This document shows, in pieces, positions 25,536 to 33,360 of a stretch of DNA of 64,000 nucleotides. The position numbers and the translations under genes are program-made. The stretch comes from Nocardia sp. NBC_00416. GTDB lineage: Bacteria > Actinomycetota > Actinomycetes > Mycobacteriales > Mycobacteriaceae. Location: positions 6,946,501 through 7,010,500 of the forward strand of contig NZ_CP107932.1 of the NCBI RefSeq assembly GCF_036032445.1, written 5' to 3'. The stretch's first letter is position 1. Every line of letters starts with the position of its first letter. The notes beneath the pieces were generated by a model. The model was not told where the DNA came from. It searched no databases and was given only the letters and a program-made list of their open reading frames with translations.

Positions 25536-26671
25536 GCGTGCGCGAGGTGATCGTCGAGGCCGACGGCGGGTCGCGGGGCAACCCGGGCCCGGCAGGCTAC
25601 GGGGCCGTGGTGTTCGACGCGGACCGGGTCGGGGTGCTCGCCGAACGTAAGGAAGCCCTCGGTGTGGCGACCAACAATGTCGCCGAGTATCGGGCGCTGA
25701 TCGCCGGCCTGGAGGCCGCCGCCGAACTCGGCGCGCGGGTGGTCTCGGTGCGGATGGACTCCAAACTCGTGGTCGAGCAGATGTCGGGCCGTTGGAAGAT
25801 CAAGCACGCGGCTCTCGTCCCGCTCGCCGATCGCGCGCGCCGGTTGGCGGCCGGGTTCGAGCGGGTGGGCTACCGGTGGATTCCGCGGGCCGAGAATTCC
25901 CATGCCGATCGGCTGGCGAACGAGGCCATGGACGACGGTGAACTGGTCGACGAGGTGCGCGCGGCCGAGTCGTCCCCGGCCGCCGCCGATTCGGCCGGTG
26001 ACTCCCGCAGTGCGGCGGCGCGACTCGCCGGCCCGGGCCCGGGGTGGACCGGTGCCACCGGGCGCCCCACCCGGCTGCTGCTGTTGCGGCACGGTCAGAC
26101 CGAACTCTCGGTCCAGCGGCGCTATTCGGGTCGCGGCAATCCGCCGCTGACCCCGGTGGGCCGGGAGCAGGCGGCCCGGGCGGCGAAAATGCTGGCCGCC
26201 AAGGGCGATATCTCCGCCATCGTGACCTCGCCGCTGGGTCGTGCCCGGGAGACTGCCGAGGCCGCCGCCGCGGCCCTCGGGATCGAGGTGCGGGTGGTCG
26301 AGGGGCTCACCGAAACCGATTTCGGCGACTGGGAGGGGTTGACGTTCCAGGAAGCCGCCGAACGCGACCCGGATCTGCATGCCCGCTGGCTGGGCGACCC
26401 GTCGCTGCGGGCGCCCGGCGGTGAGAGTTTCGACGAGGTCCGGGAACGGGTGGAGCAGGTGCGCGCCGATCTGGTTGCGCGGTATCCGGGCGGGAACGTC
26501 GTGGTGGTGAGCCATGTGACGCCGATCAAGACGCTGCTGCAACTCGCGTTGGGGGTCGGCCCGTCGCTGCTGTACCGGCTGCACCTGGATCTGGCGTCGC
26601 TCTCGGTCGCGGAGTTCTATCCCGATGGTGGTTCGTCGGTGCGGCTGGTCAACGGTACGAGCTATCTCTGA
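25532..26671 (+). CDS. bifunctional RNase HI / acid phosphatase (CobC-type)
   Basis: A 379-residue two-domain enzyme. Residues about 1-135 are an RNase HI domain: EADGGSRGNPGPAGYG, EYRALIAGLEAA, RMDSKLV and ENSHADRLANEAMD hold the acidic metal-binding residues. After an Ala/Ser linker, residues about 180-379 form a histidine phosphatase domain with LLRHGQTEL, TSPLGRARETAE, TDFGDWEG and VVSHVTPIK. The fusion is the known actinobacterial type; the phosphatase half resembles alpha-ribazole phosphatase. It degrades RNA in RNA-DNA hybrids and dephosphorylates a small substrate. The start overlaps the last mini-ORF of the repeat array. Confidence 0.94.
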   Translation: MSVREVIVEADGGSRGNPGPAGYGAVVFDADRVGVLAERKEALGVATNNVAEYRALIAGLEAAAELGARVVSVRMDSKLVVEQMSGRWKIKHAALVPLADRARRLAAGFERVGYRWIPRAENSHADRLANEAMDDGELVDEVRAAESSPAAADSAGDSRSAAARLAGPGPGWTGATGRPTRLLLLRHGQTELSVQRRYSGRGNPPLTPVGREQAARAAKMLAAKGDISAIVTSPLGRARETAEAAAAALGIEVRVVEGLTETDFGDWEGLTFQEAAERDPDLHARWLGDPSLRAPGGESFDEVRERVEQVRADLVARYPGGNVVVVSHVTPIKTLLQLALGVGPSLLYRLHLDLASLSVAEFYPDGGSSVRLVNGTSYL

Positions 26672-26777
26672 GAAGCAGGTGGCCGACGGGGATCTCGTAG
26701 ATCCGAGCGGCGCGCACGGTTACCGACCCGGTGTCGGCCACGGTTGCCGACCCGGTGCCGGCGTGCTGACCGTGTGG

Positions 26778-26794
26778 GCCGGTGGCGCACCGGC
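26778..26794. terminator. 7-bp stem-loop between convergent genes
   Basis: GCCGGTG at 26778-26784 pairs with CACCGGC at 26788-26794 around a 3-base loop. It lies in the 198-bp gap between the RNase HI gene and the end of modC. The same gap holds two imperfect 24-bp tandem copies of a CACGGTTRCCGACCCGGT motif and no convincing gene. Confidence 0.4.
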
Positions 26795-26869
26795 GCCGCC
26801 TTCGTCGCGGTGTTCGCGGCCGTGGAGTACACCGGTCTGCGCCGGATCGCCGGCTGACGCGCCGCCGGG

Positions 26870-27919
26870 TCAGGCGGGGTAGCAGTGGATCTCGGTGGCC
26901 TTCAACGCGGCCCACAGCTCCGACCCCGGGCGGATTCGCAGATCTGCGACGGTGGCGGCGGTGATATCGGCCAGCGCCGGTACCGGACCGTCCAGCCGGA
27001 CCCGCACGGTGTGCGCGTGCTGTTCGAGACCTGCCACCGTCACCGGCCAGGTGTTGCGGGGGCTGCCGTCGGGACGCCGTGGGTGCAGACCGACCGCCGC
27101 CGGTGCGAAGGTGAGATGTACGGGACCGGTGGCGGGTTCGGCGACGATGAGTTCGCCGCCGCCGTCCAGCTGTACCCGAGTGCCTTCCGCGGTACCGCGG
27201 AAGAGATTGAGCCCCACCAGATCCGCGACATAATCCGACCGCGGCCGTCGCGCGACCTCGCTCGGCGGCCCCTGCTGGACCACCGCACCGTCCTCCACGA
27301 TGACGAGTCGGTCGGCCAGCACCATCGCGTCGAGCGGGTCGTGGGTGACCATCAGAGTGTGGCCGGAGTATTCGCCGAGGTGGCGGGAGAGTTCGGAGCG
27401 CACCCGGACCCGGGTGGCGGCGTCCAGCGCGGCCAGGGGCTCGTCCAGCAGTAGCAGCGCCGGTTCGACGGCCAGGGCCCGGGCCAGCGCGACCCGCTGG
27501 GCCTGACCACCGGACAGCGCGCGCGGCCGGGCGTGCGTGTAGTCGGCCAGCCCCACCCGGCTCAGCCAGTCGGCTGCCCGGTCGCGGGCGGCGGCCCGGC
27601 GCATTCCGCGGGCGCGCAGGCCGAAGGCGACATTGTCCAGTGCGTCGAGGTGGGCGAAGAGCAGATAGTCCTGGAACACCACGCCCGCCGAACGGTGCTC
27701 GGCGGGAACGAATTCGCCCGGCGGGGCATCCCACACCTGTTCGTCCAACCGGATCGAACCCCCGGTCAGCGGGGTGAGACCGGCCAGCGCGCGCAGGGCG
27801 GTGGTCTTCCCGGCGCCGTTGGGTCCGAGCAGTGCGACGACCTCCCCGGGCATCAGGGTGAGGTCCAGGTCGAGCGAGAAATCGCCGCGGGTCACCCGCA
27901 GCGCGGCGGTCACGGTCAC
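26870..27919 (-). CDS. modC: molybdate ABC transporter ATP-binding protein
   Basis: A 349-residue ATPase. Walker A is LGPNGAGKTTALRALAG (about 32-48), the ABC signature LSGGQAQRVALARAL is near 135-150, and Walker B LLLLDEPLAALD follows. The last 120 residues include a TOBE segment (NTWPVTVAGLEQHAHTVRVR) that binds oxyanion and tunes transport. The GTG start overlaps the modB stop (GTGA), showing translational coupling. It energises molybdate uptake for molybdenum cofactor enzymes; tungstate is possible too. Confidence 0.93.
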   Translation of the reverse strand: MTVTAALRVTRGDFSLDLDLTLMPGEVVALLGPNGAGKTTALRALAGLTPLTGGSIRLDEQVWDAPPGEFVPAEHRSAGVVFQDYLLFAHLDALDNVAFGLRARGMRRAAARDRAADWLSRVGLADYTHARPRALSGGQAQRVALARALAVEPALLLLDEPLAALDAATRVRVRSELSRHLGEYSGHTLMVTHDPLDAMVLADRLVIVEDGAVVQQGPPSEVARRPRSDYVADLVGLNLFRGTAEGTRVQLDGGGELIVAEPATGPVHLTFAPAAVGLHPRRPDGSPRNTWPVTVAGLEQHAHTVRVRLDGPVPALADITAATVADLRIRPGSELWAALKATEIHCYPA

Positions 27920-28755
27920 AGCACCCCCCGCAGCCAGCGTTCCCGCAATGCGGCCAGGACCACCACCGAGACAAGTAGCAACACCAGGCTGAGCACGATC
28001 GCCGCGGCCGGATCGGTCTCCAACGCCAGATACACCGCGAGCGGCATGGTCGTGGTCCGGCCCGGGAAGTTACCGGCGAAGGTGATGGTGGCCCCGAATT
28101 CGCCGAGCGCCCGCGCCCAGCAGAGCACCGTGCCCGCCACGACACCCGGCAGGATCGAGGGCAGGGTCACCCGCCGGAAGGTCAGCCAGCGGGAGGCGCC
28201 CAGCGTGGCGGCCGCCTCCTCGTAGCGGGGGTCGGCGCCGCGTAGCGCCCCCTCCACGGAGATCACCAGGAACGGCATCGCGACGAACGCTTCCGCCACC
28301 ACCACTCCCGCGGTGGTGAACGGGAGCGCGACCCCGAACCAGTCGTACAGGTACTGGCCGACCAGCCCGCGCCGGCCGAGCACCAACAGCAACGCGACAC
28401 CCCCGACGACCGGCGGCAGCACCAGCGGCACCGTGACCAGCGCCCGCACGAGTCCGCGTCCGGGGAGGTCGCCGCGCGCGAGCAGCCAGGCCAGCGGTAC
28501 ACCCAGCACCAGGCACAGCACGGTGGCCAGGCTCGCGCACACCAGCGAGAGGCGCAGCGCCTGCCCGACCTCGGCGCTGAACAGGCGGTCCGGCAGATCT
28601 CGCCAGGGCGCGCGGACCAGCAGTCCGGCCAAGGGCACCATCAGGAACACCAGGCCCAGCAGCGCGGGGACCATGAGGACCAGCGGCCGCCGGCCGCGGA
28701 CCGCCCGGCGCCGCCGCAGCGCCGCTGTGCGGCGCCGCGCCGGACTCGGGCTCAC
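27916..28755 (-). CDS. modB: molybdate ABC transporter permease
   Basis: A 279-residue inner-membrane permease with about six transmembrane spans and the EAA loop EEAAATLGASRWLTFRRVTL that contacts ModC. The ALGEFGATITFAGNFPGRT segment is typical of ModB. The start is a GTG overlapping the modA stop (GTGA). The N-terminal 25 residues are very Arg-rich before the first span. It is the second transport gene of the operon, between the binding protein and the ATPase. Confidence 0.93.
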   Translation of the reverse strand: MSPSPARRRTAALRRRRAVRGRRPLVLMVPALLGLVFLMVPLAGLLVRAPWRDLPDRLFSAEVGQALRLSLVCASLATVLCLVLGVPLAWLLARGDLPGRGLVRALVTVPLVLPPVVGGVALLLVLGRRGLVGQYLYDWFGVALPFTTAGVVVAEAFVAMPFLVISVEGALRGADPRYEEAAATLGASRWLTFRRVTLPSILPGVVAGTVLCWARALGEFGATITFAGNFPGRTTTMPLAVYLALETDPAAAIVLSLVLLLVSVVVLAALRERWLRGVL

Positions 28756-29549
28756 GGGGTGTCGAAACCGGCCGTCGTGAAGACCGACCGAGCCTGTGGG
28801 GAGATGACGTAATCGACGAAGGCCGCGGCCGCCGCCGGGTTGGGCGCTGCGGCCAATGGCGCGATCGGGTAGTCGTTGATCGCCCCGTCGGATTCCGGGA
28901 ATTCGATTCCGGTGACGGTATCGCCCGCGGCCCGGACATCGGTGCGGTACACCAGCGCCGCGTCGACCTCGCCGAGGGTGACCTTGGTCAGTACCGCTTT
29001 CACATCGGGTTCGCGGGTGTCGGGTTGCGGCGTCACACCCGCCGCGGTGAAGACCTTGTCGGCCGCCGCCCCGCACGGCACCTGTTCGGCGCACAACGCG
29101 ATCCGGTGCTCGGGGCGGCCGAAATCGGCGAGTCCGCTGATGCTGCCCGGATTGCCGGTGGGAACGGCGATCTCGAGGCGGTTGCGCACGAAGGTGACCG
29201 GCCCGGCGGTGACATCGCCGGATTCCTGCACCTGTTCCATATTGCGGGGCGCCGCGGAGGCGAACACGTCGGCCGGGGCGCCCTGCCGGATCTGTTCGGC
29301 CAGCGCCGAACTGCCGCCGAAATTGAACACCACGTCGACTCCGGGATGCGCTTGCTCGAACCTCTCGCCGAGCGTGGTGAAGGTTTCGGTGAGCGAGGCC
29401 GCCGCGAAAACGTTGACGGTCCCGACGAGGCCGTCCTCGGGACCGCTCCCGGCGCTGTCCCCGGAGTCGTCGGCGGCGCAACCCGCCAGCATGGTGATCA
29501 GCACGGCCGCCGGGGCCAGGCAGCGCAGTACACGCCCTACTGTTCTCAT
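28752..29549 (-). CDS. modA: molybdate-binding lipoprotein
   Basis: A 265-residue extracytoplasmic binding protein. The signal ends in the lipobox LAGC near residues 21-24, anchoring it to the membrane. The core shows the ModA pattern: VFAAASLTETFTTLGERFEQ, VVFNFGGSSALAEQIRQGAP, FVRNRLEIAVP, ALVYRTDVRAAG and YPIAPLAAAPNP. It delivers molybdate to ModBC. It starts 2 bp after the HTH-TOBE gene and ends overlapping modB, so the four genes form one transcript. Confidence 0.93.
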   Translation of the reverse strand: MRTVGRVLRCLAPAAVLITMLAGCAADDSGDSAGSGPEDGLVGTVNVFAAASLTETFTTLGERFEQAHPGVDVVFNFGGSSALAEQIRQGAPADVFASAAPRNMEQVQESGDVTAGPVTFVRNRLEIAVPTGNPGSISGLADFGRPEHRIALCAEQVPCGAAADKVFTAAGVTPQPDTREPDVKAVLTKVTLGEVDAALVYRTDVRAAGDTVTGIEFPESDGAINDYPIAPLAAAPNPAAAAAFVDYVISPQARSVFTTAGFDTP

Positions 29550-29551
29550 CG

Positions 29552-29950
29552 TCAGCTCTCCGGAATCTCGACCACCACATGCGTCGACTTGACCGACGCG
29601 ACCGTCACACTGCCCACTTCGATACCGAGTTCGTCCACCGATTCCCGGCTCAGCAGCGACACCAGCCGGAACGGCCCGGCCTGCATCTCCACCTGCGCCA
29701 TCACCGTGTCGGTGACGACCCTGGTGACGATTCCGCGCATCCGGTTGCGAGCCGAGGCCGCCACAGTAACCCCGGGGTCGGGCGCCTCGGCGTTCTGCCG
29801 CGCGAATTCCGCCAGATCCCGGCCCTCGACACCTTTGCGCCCGTTCTCCAGGCGGACCGCCGGAAGCCGCCCCTGATCGATCCAGCGCCGCACGGTGTCA
29901 TCACTGACTCCGAGCAGCCCGGCGGCTTCCTTGATCCGCAGATACGTCAC
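29552..29950 (-). CDS. HTH-TOBE molybdate-responsive protein
   Basis: A 132-residue protein. Residues 1-50 are an excisionase/MerR-type helix-turn-helix (TYLRIKEAAGLLGVSDDTVR, then RWIDQGRLPAVRLENGRKG). Residues 65-132 are a TOBE/Mop domain (SARNRMRGIVTRVVTDTVMA, then FRLVSLLSRESVDELGIEVG) that binds molybdate in relatives. It is the first gene of the mod operon and takes the place of a classical ModE. GTG at 29950 has no Shine-Dalgarno but lies 7 bases after a -10 box, so the message is probably leaderless. Confidence 0.85.
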   Translation of the reverse strand: MTYLRIKEAAGLLGVSDDTVRRWIDQGRLPAVRLENGRKGVEGRDLAEFARQNAEAPDPGVTVAASARNRMRGIVTRVVTDTVMAQVEMQAGPFRLVSLLSRESVDELGIEVGSVTVASVKSTHVVVEIPES

Positions 29951-29957
29951 GGAGGGC

Positions 29958-29963
29958 AGTATA
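29958..29963 (-). promoter_or_regulatory. -10 box of a leaderless mod operon transcript
   Basis: TATACT on the minus strand ends 7 bases before the GTG at 29950, placing the expected transcription start at or next to the start codon. It lies within an A/T-rich imperfect palindrome (ATATAGCCGGATAT, 29961-29974) that could be an operator. Confidence 0.5.
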
Positions 29964-30006
29964 TAGCCGGATATGCGGAACAAAAGAGGGAAAAGCGGCA
30001 AACCTC

Positions 30007-30486
30007 TCATCCGGTCGGCAGCGTCAGGATCATCTCGTTCTCGGGTCGCGGGTCGTCGTCTCCGCAGGGTTGGACCGCCCCGGTGCGGGTGAACCCCTGG
30101 CGTAGATACAGCTGCTCGGCCGGGCGGTTCCCCTCGATGACCCACAGGCGCAACGTCCGGTGCCCGGCGTCGATCGCCCAGCCGATCACCGTCCGAACCA
30201 ACTGATCCGAGACCCCCGTCCGGCGTGCCACGGGCGCGGTCCACATCGACACCAGCAGCGGCCCGTCCACGCTGGTGATGACACCCGCTGAACCCACCGG
30301 CATCGCTCCCGTTTCCGCGACGAACAGGATTCGCCGGGTAGCCCACTCCCGCCACTGATGTGCCTCCCACACCAGTGCCTCCGCGTGGGTCGTGGAGAAC
30401 GTACCCGGCGGGGAACCGGCCAGGGCGTCGAGGCGGACCGCTCGGGCGGTCGGCCAGTCGTCGGGCCCGATACTTCGTATCCGCAT
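30007..30486 (-). CDS. GNAT family N-acetyltransferase
   Basis: A 159-residue acetyltransferase. IRSIGPDDWPTARAVRLDAL is the N-terminal strand-helix, PLLVSMWTAPVARRTGVSDQ carries the beta4 strand and acetyl-CoA loop, and RTLRLWVIEGNRPAEQLYLR followed by GFTRTGAV is the beta5/alpha4 motif. The acceptor is unknown. It is transcribed leftward, just upstream of the mod operon leader (57 bp) and downstream of a methyltransferase gene (40 bp). Confidence 0.85.
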   Translation of the reverse strand: MRIRSIGPDDWPTARAVRLDALAGSPPGTFSTTHAEALVWEAHQWREWATRRILFVAETGAMPVGSAGVITSVDGPLLVSMWTAPVARRTGVSDQLVRTVIGWAIDAGHRTLRLWVIEGNRPAEQLYLRQGFTRTGAVQPCGDDDPRPENEMILTLPTG

Positions 30487-30526
30487 TACGCGATGGTGTG
30501 CCGAAAAAGACTGCGCGGCAACCGAG

Positions 30527-31141
30527 TTATCGCCGCTGATTGTGCCAAGTGACGGAGTAGCGGAAGAGCGGAAGCCGCCGCCAGATCATCCCGGGCAGGG
30601 TCGCCGCGGCGATGCGCCGGGCTTGCGCGTAGGTGTGTGGAAAATTCATCTCCATCGGTGCGGTGTGCTGCCAGAAGCCACGAGACCGTGCGAGAACCCG
30701 ATGCTGCACCGTCCCGGCCACGTTCATGGCGTAGTCGCTTATCGACGCGCTCCGCGCGAGCCCGATGACGACCAGTTTGCCACCCACGGCGGTGAGATCC
30801 GCCAGCCGTCGCAGACCGGAGGCGAGATCGGGCAGATGGTGCACGCTCGCCACCGCGGCCACCAGGTCGTAGTGCTCCTCGGGCAGCGGATAGGTCATGA
30901 CATCGCCGAGCACCCAGCGGACCTCTGCGCCGGTTTCGCGGGCTCGGTCGAGTACCGCCGGGTCGGAATCTATGGCGGTGACATCGGGTACTCGTTCGCG
31001 CAGATCCGTCGCCAGGAGTCCGTCGCCGGTTCCCACGTCCAGCGCGGTCCGGGCTCCGGCAGGAGCGGTATCGAGGACGGCCGGGTAGTAGTGCGTGTTG
31101 TGGTTCCAGCGATGACGCGAATCGGTCGGCACGTGACACAC
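30527..31141 (-). CDS. class I SAM-dependent methyltransferase
   Basis: A 204-residue methyltransferase. Motif I is ALDVGTGDGLLATDL (about 33-47), an acidic residue follows in AIDSDPAVLDRA, and GDVMTYPLPEEHYDLV with SVHHLPDLASGL gives the post-motif loops. The substrate is unknown; the size fits small-molecule O- or N-methylation. The GTG start (VCHVPTDSRHRWNHN) is close to divergent gene 31170. It may be co-transcribed with the GNAT gene 40 bp downstream. Confidence 0.82.
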   Translation of the reverse strand: MCHVPTDSRHRWNHNTHYYPAVLDTAPAGARTALDVGTGDGLLATDLRERVPDVTAIDSDPAVLDRARETGAEVRWVLGDVMTYPLPEEHYDLVAAVASVHHLPDLASGLRRLADLTAVGGKLVVIGLARSASISDYAMNVAGTVQHRVLARSRGFWQHTAPMEMNFPHTYAQARRIAAATLPGMIWRRLPLFRYSVTWHNQRR

Positions 31142-31169
31142 TCTGACACGGGCGTAGGAAGATCAGGCG

Positions 31170-32300
31170 ATGGGCGACAACAACAACGCACTCGAAACCG
31201 CCGCGAGCAAGCTTCCCGACATGCTGGACCGCTTTCGCATGCTGGTGGACTGCGAGTCACCGTCGAATGATCAGCGGGGCCTGGAAGTCTGTGCCGTGTT
31301 GATCCGGCCGTGGCTGTCGGCAGCGCTCGAGCGTTCCGTCCGGCTGGAACGGGTAGGCGAGAACGTGCACGTCCTGGCCGAGGCCCCCGATCCCCGGGTG
31401 CTGGTGCTGGGTCATTTCGACACTGTGTGGCCAGTGGGTACAACCGCCGACTGGCCGTTCTCGATCACAGACGGGATTGCCACCGGCCCCGGCACGTTCG
31501 ACATGAAGGGCGGAATCGTCCAGGTGATTGCGGCGATCGAACTCCTCCAGGACGCGTCGCATGTCAGTGTCCTGCTGACCAGTGACGAGGAGGTCGGTTC
31601 GGCGTCGTCGCGGGTGCTGATCGAGGAACAAGCGCGGAAGGCCGGGGCCGTCCTGGTGTGTGAGCCGAGCGCGGACGGTGGCGCGGTGAAAATCGGACGT
31701 AAGGGGATCGCCAACTACCGCGTCTCCGTGACCGGCCGGGCAGCCCATGCCGGATTGGAGCCGGAGCTGGGGGTGAACGCGGGCGTCGAGCTGGCGCACC
31801 AGATTCTCGCGATCGCCGATCTGGCTTCCGGTGACACATCGGTGGTGCCCACGGTCCTGACGGCGGGGACCACCGTGAACACCGTTCCAGAATCGGCGCA
31901 GTGCGCAGTGGATGCGCGGTCATGGGCTCTGTCGGACCTCCAACAGGTGGACCGGGCGATGTTCGCGCTGGCCCCGCACCTGCCGGGTGCCACGGTAACG
32001 GTGACCGGCGAGATCGACAGGCCACCGTTCGAGGAGCACAGCGCGCGCCGGCTGTTCGGCGAGGCCGCGTCGGCTGCGCGAGAACTCGGCATCGGCCCAT
32101 TGCAGGCTGTCAGGTCCGGCGGCGCCTCGGATGGCAACCTGACAGCCGCGATCGGGGTGCCCACGCTGGATGGACTCGGCGCGGTCGGCGGTCACCCGCA
32201 CGCCCGCAACGAACATGTCGACGTTACTGCGATGCCCGAACGGGTAGCTCTGCTCGCGGTCCTCCTCGAACGGCTGCGGCACCTTTCGCCCGCCGCGTGA
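31170..32300 (+). CDS. M20 family metallopeptidase (carboxypeptidase G2-like)
   Basis: A 376-residue zinc hydrolase. Metal ligands are visible in LGHFDTVWP (His, Asp), FDMKGG (bridging Asp), TSDEEVGS (catalytic Glu-Glu) and CEPSADGG. GAVGGHPHARNEHVDV near the end supplies the last His. The order and length are those of glutamate carboxypeptidase-type M20 enzymes without a signal peptide, so it probably acts on cytosolic peptides or N-acyl amino acids. It is followed after 13 bp by the epimerase gene on the same strand. Confidence 0.88.
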   Translation: MGDNNNALETAASKLPDMLDRFRMLVDCESPSNDQRGLEVCAVLIRPWLSAALERSVRLERVGENVHVLAEAPDPRVLVLGHFDTVWPVGTTADWPFSITDGIATGPGTFDMKGGIVQVIAAIELLQDASHVSVLLTSDEEVGSASSRVLIEEQARKAGAVLVCEPSADGGAVKIGRKGIANYRVSVTGRAAHAGLEPELGVNAGVELAHQILAIADLASGDTSVVPTVLTAGTTVNTVPESAQCAVDARSWALSDLQQVDRAMFALAPHLPGATVTVTGEIDRPPFEEHSARRLFGEAASAARELGIGPLQAVRSGGASDGNLTAAIGVPTLDGLGAVGGHPHARNEHVDVTAMPERVALLAVLLERLRHLSPAA

Positions 32301-32313
32301 CCGACGAGCCACA

Positions 32314-33360
32314 ATGGCAAGGGTGACGCGAGTTCTCATCTTGGGCGGTTCCTGGTTCCTCGGTCGCGAGATCGCCGAACAGTCGGTGGCACAGGGCTGG
32401 GAGGTGACAACGTTCCGGCGCGGCAGATCCGGCACCGACGTCGAGGGTGTGACCACCGTGCGTGGCGACCGCACGGAGCCCGACGATCTTGCACGCCTGG
32501 CAAGGTCCGGGCCCTGGGATGTCGTGCTCGACACCTCGAGCTTCGTGCCGCGCGAAACCCTGCGACTGGCCCGCGCACTGGAGCCGGTGGCCGACCGCTA
32601 CGTGTTGGTGTCCACCGTATCGGTGTACGAAGGGTGGCCGATCGAACCATTGAGCGAGTCGTCTTCGGTGCTGGAGTGTCCGTCCGATGCCGGACCGGAT
32701 TACGGATACGACGGCGACCCCGGACCGTCGACCTACGGATTCGGCAAGGCCGGCTGCGAGCGTGCCGTCACCGAAATATTCGGCCCGGCGCGGACCACGA
32801 TCCTGCGGCCCGGTGTCATTCTCGGGCCACACGAGTACGTCGGCCGCCTGGAGTGGTGGCTCCGGCGTATGCAGCGCGGCGGCCGCGTGCTCGCGCCCGG
32901 CAGCCCTGACCGGCCGATACAGCCCGTAGACGTCCGGGACGTCGCCGCGTTCGCGCTGACTTGCGACCTGACCGGTGTCTACAACCTGACAGCGGCACGC
33001 CGCGAGCGTATGGGCGACATGCTCGGAGCTTGCCGAGACGTCACGAGCAGTAGCGCGGTCCTGGAGTGGGTGACCGATGAGCAGTGGCTCGCCGAGCAAG
33101 GCATCCGCCAGTGGACCGAACTTCCGCTCTGGCGCACTTATCCGGGCGCCTGGAATGTAGACGCCGACGGCGCTCGCAGGGCGGGGTTCGCTTGCCGCCC
33201 CATTCGTGAGACGGTCGCCGACACCTGGGCATGGCTGACCACCGGCGGTGCCGCAGTGGCGCATGAGCGTGCGGGCGAACTCGGGATCAGCCCGGCGCGT
33301 GAGGCGGTGATTCTCGGTTTGTGGGATGCCGCCCAGCTCGACCATTGCGGCAGTGAATAG
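32314..33360 (+). CDS. NAD(P)-dependent epimerase/dehydratase
   Basis: A 348-residue extended short-chain dehydrogenase. TRVLILGGSWFLGREIAEQ is the Rossmann nucleotide-binding motif (the GGxxFLG variant) and YGFGKAGCERAV supplies the active-site YxxxK. RPGVILGPHEY and QPVDVRDVAAFAL follow as in reductase/epimerase relatives. The substrate is not evident. It is probably co-transcribed with the M20 peptidase gene. It meets the convergent regulator gene stop-to-stop, with no spacer. Confidence 0.85.
   Translation: MARVTRVLILGGSWFLGREIAEQSVAQGWEVTTFRRGRSGTDVEGVTTVRGDRTEPDDLARLARSGPWDVVLDTSSFVPRETLRLARALEPVADRYVLVSTVSVYEGWPIEPLSESSSVLECPSDAGPDYGYDGDPGPSTYGFGKAGCERAVTEIFGPARTTILRPGVILGPHEYVGRLEWWLRRMQRGGRVLAPGSPDRPIQPVDVRDVAAFALTCDLTGVYNLTAARRERMGDMLGACRDVTSSSAVLEWVTDEQWLAEQGIRQWTELPLWRTYPGAWNVDADGARRAGFACRPIRETVADTWAWLTTGGAAVAHERAGELGISPAREAVILGLWDAAQLDHCGSE

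Larger units (their letters stand above)
25295..25538 (+). repeat. 74-bp tandem repeat, three identical copies plus partial fourth
   Basis: Copies begin at 25295, 25369 and 25443 and are identical over all 74 bases; the first 22 bases recur at 25517-25538. Each copy contains a Shine-Dalgarno AAAGGA, a start codon and a 25-codon frame, and the partial copy supplies the ribosome binding site and first codons of the RNase H gene. Within each unit GAGCGAG-TCA-GGCCC pairs with GGGCC-CTCGCTC (25312-25365 in copy 1), a 12-bp stem with a 3-base bulge. Confidence 0.97.

Noticed and set aside
25295..25538. The 74-bp repeats as a CRISPR array
   Set aside because: The units are contiguous and identical with no unique spacers, they differ greatly from CRISPR repeat length, and no cas gene is present.
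25319..26584. Leftward frame through the 74-bp repeats into the RNase HI gene, which reads a repeated peptide
   Set aside because: It is the antisense reading of the repeat and a conserved enzyme; it lacks ribosome binding signals matching its starts.
27916..29580. A fused modA-modB frame of 554 codons
   Set aside because: The upstream half is modA read in the wrong frame. The true modB starts at the GTG overlapping the modA stop at 28755.
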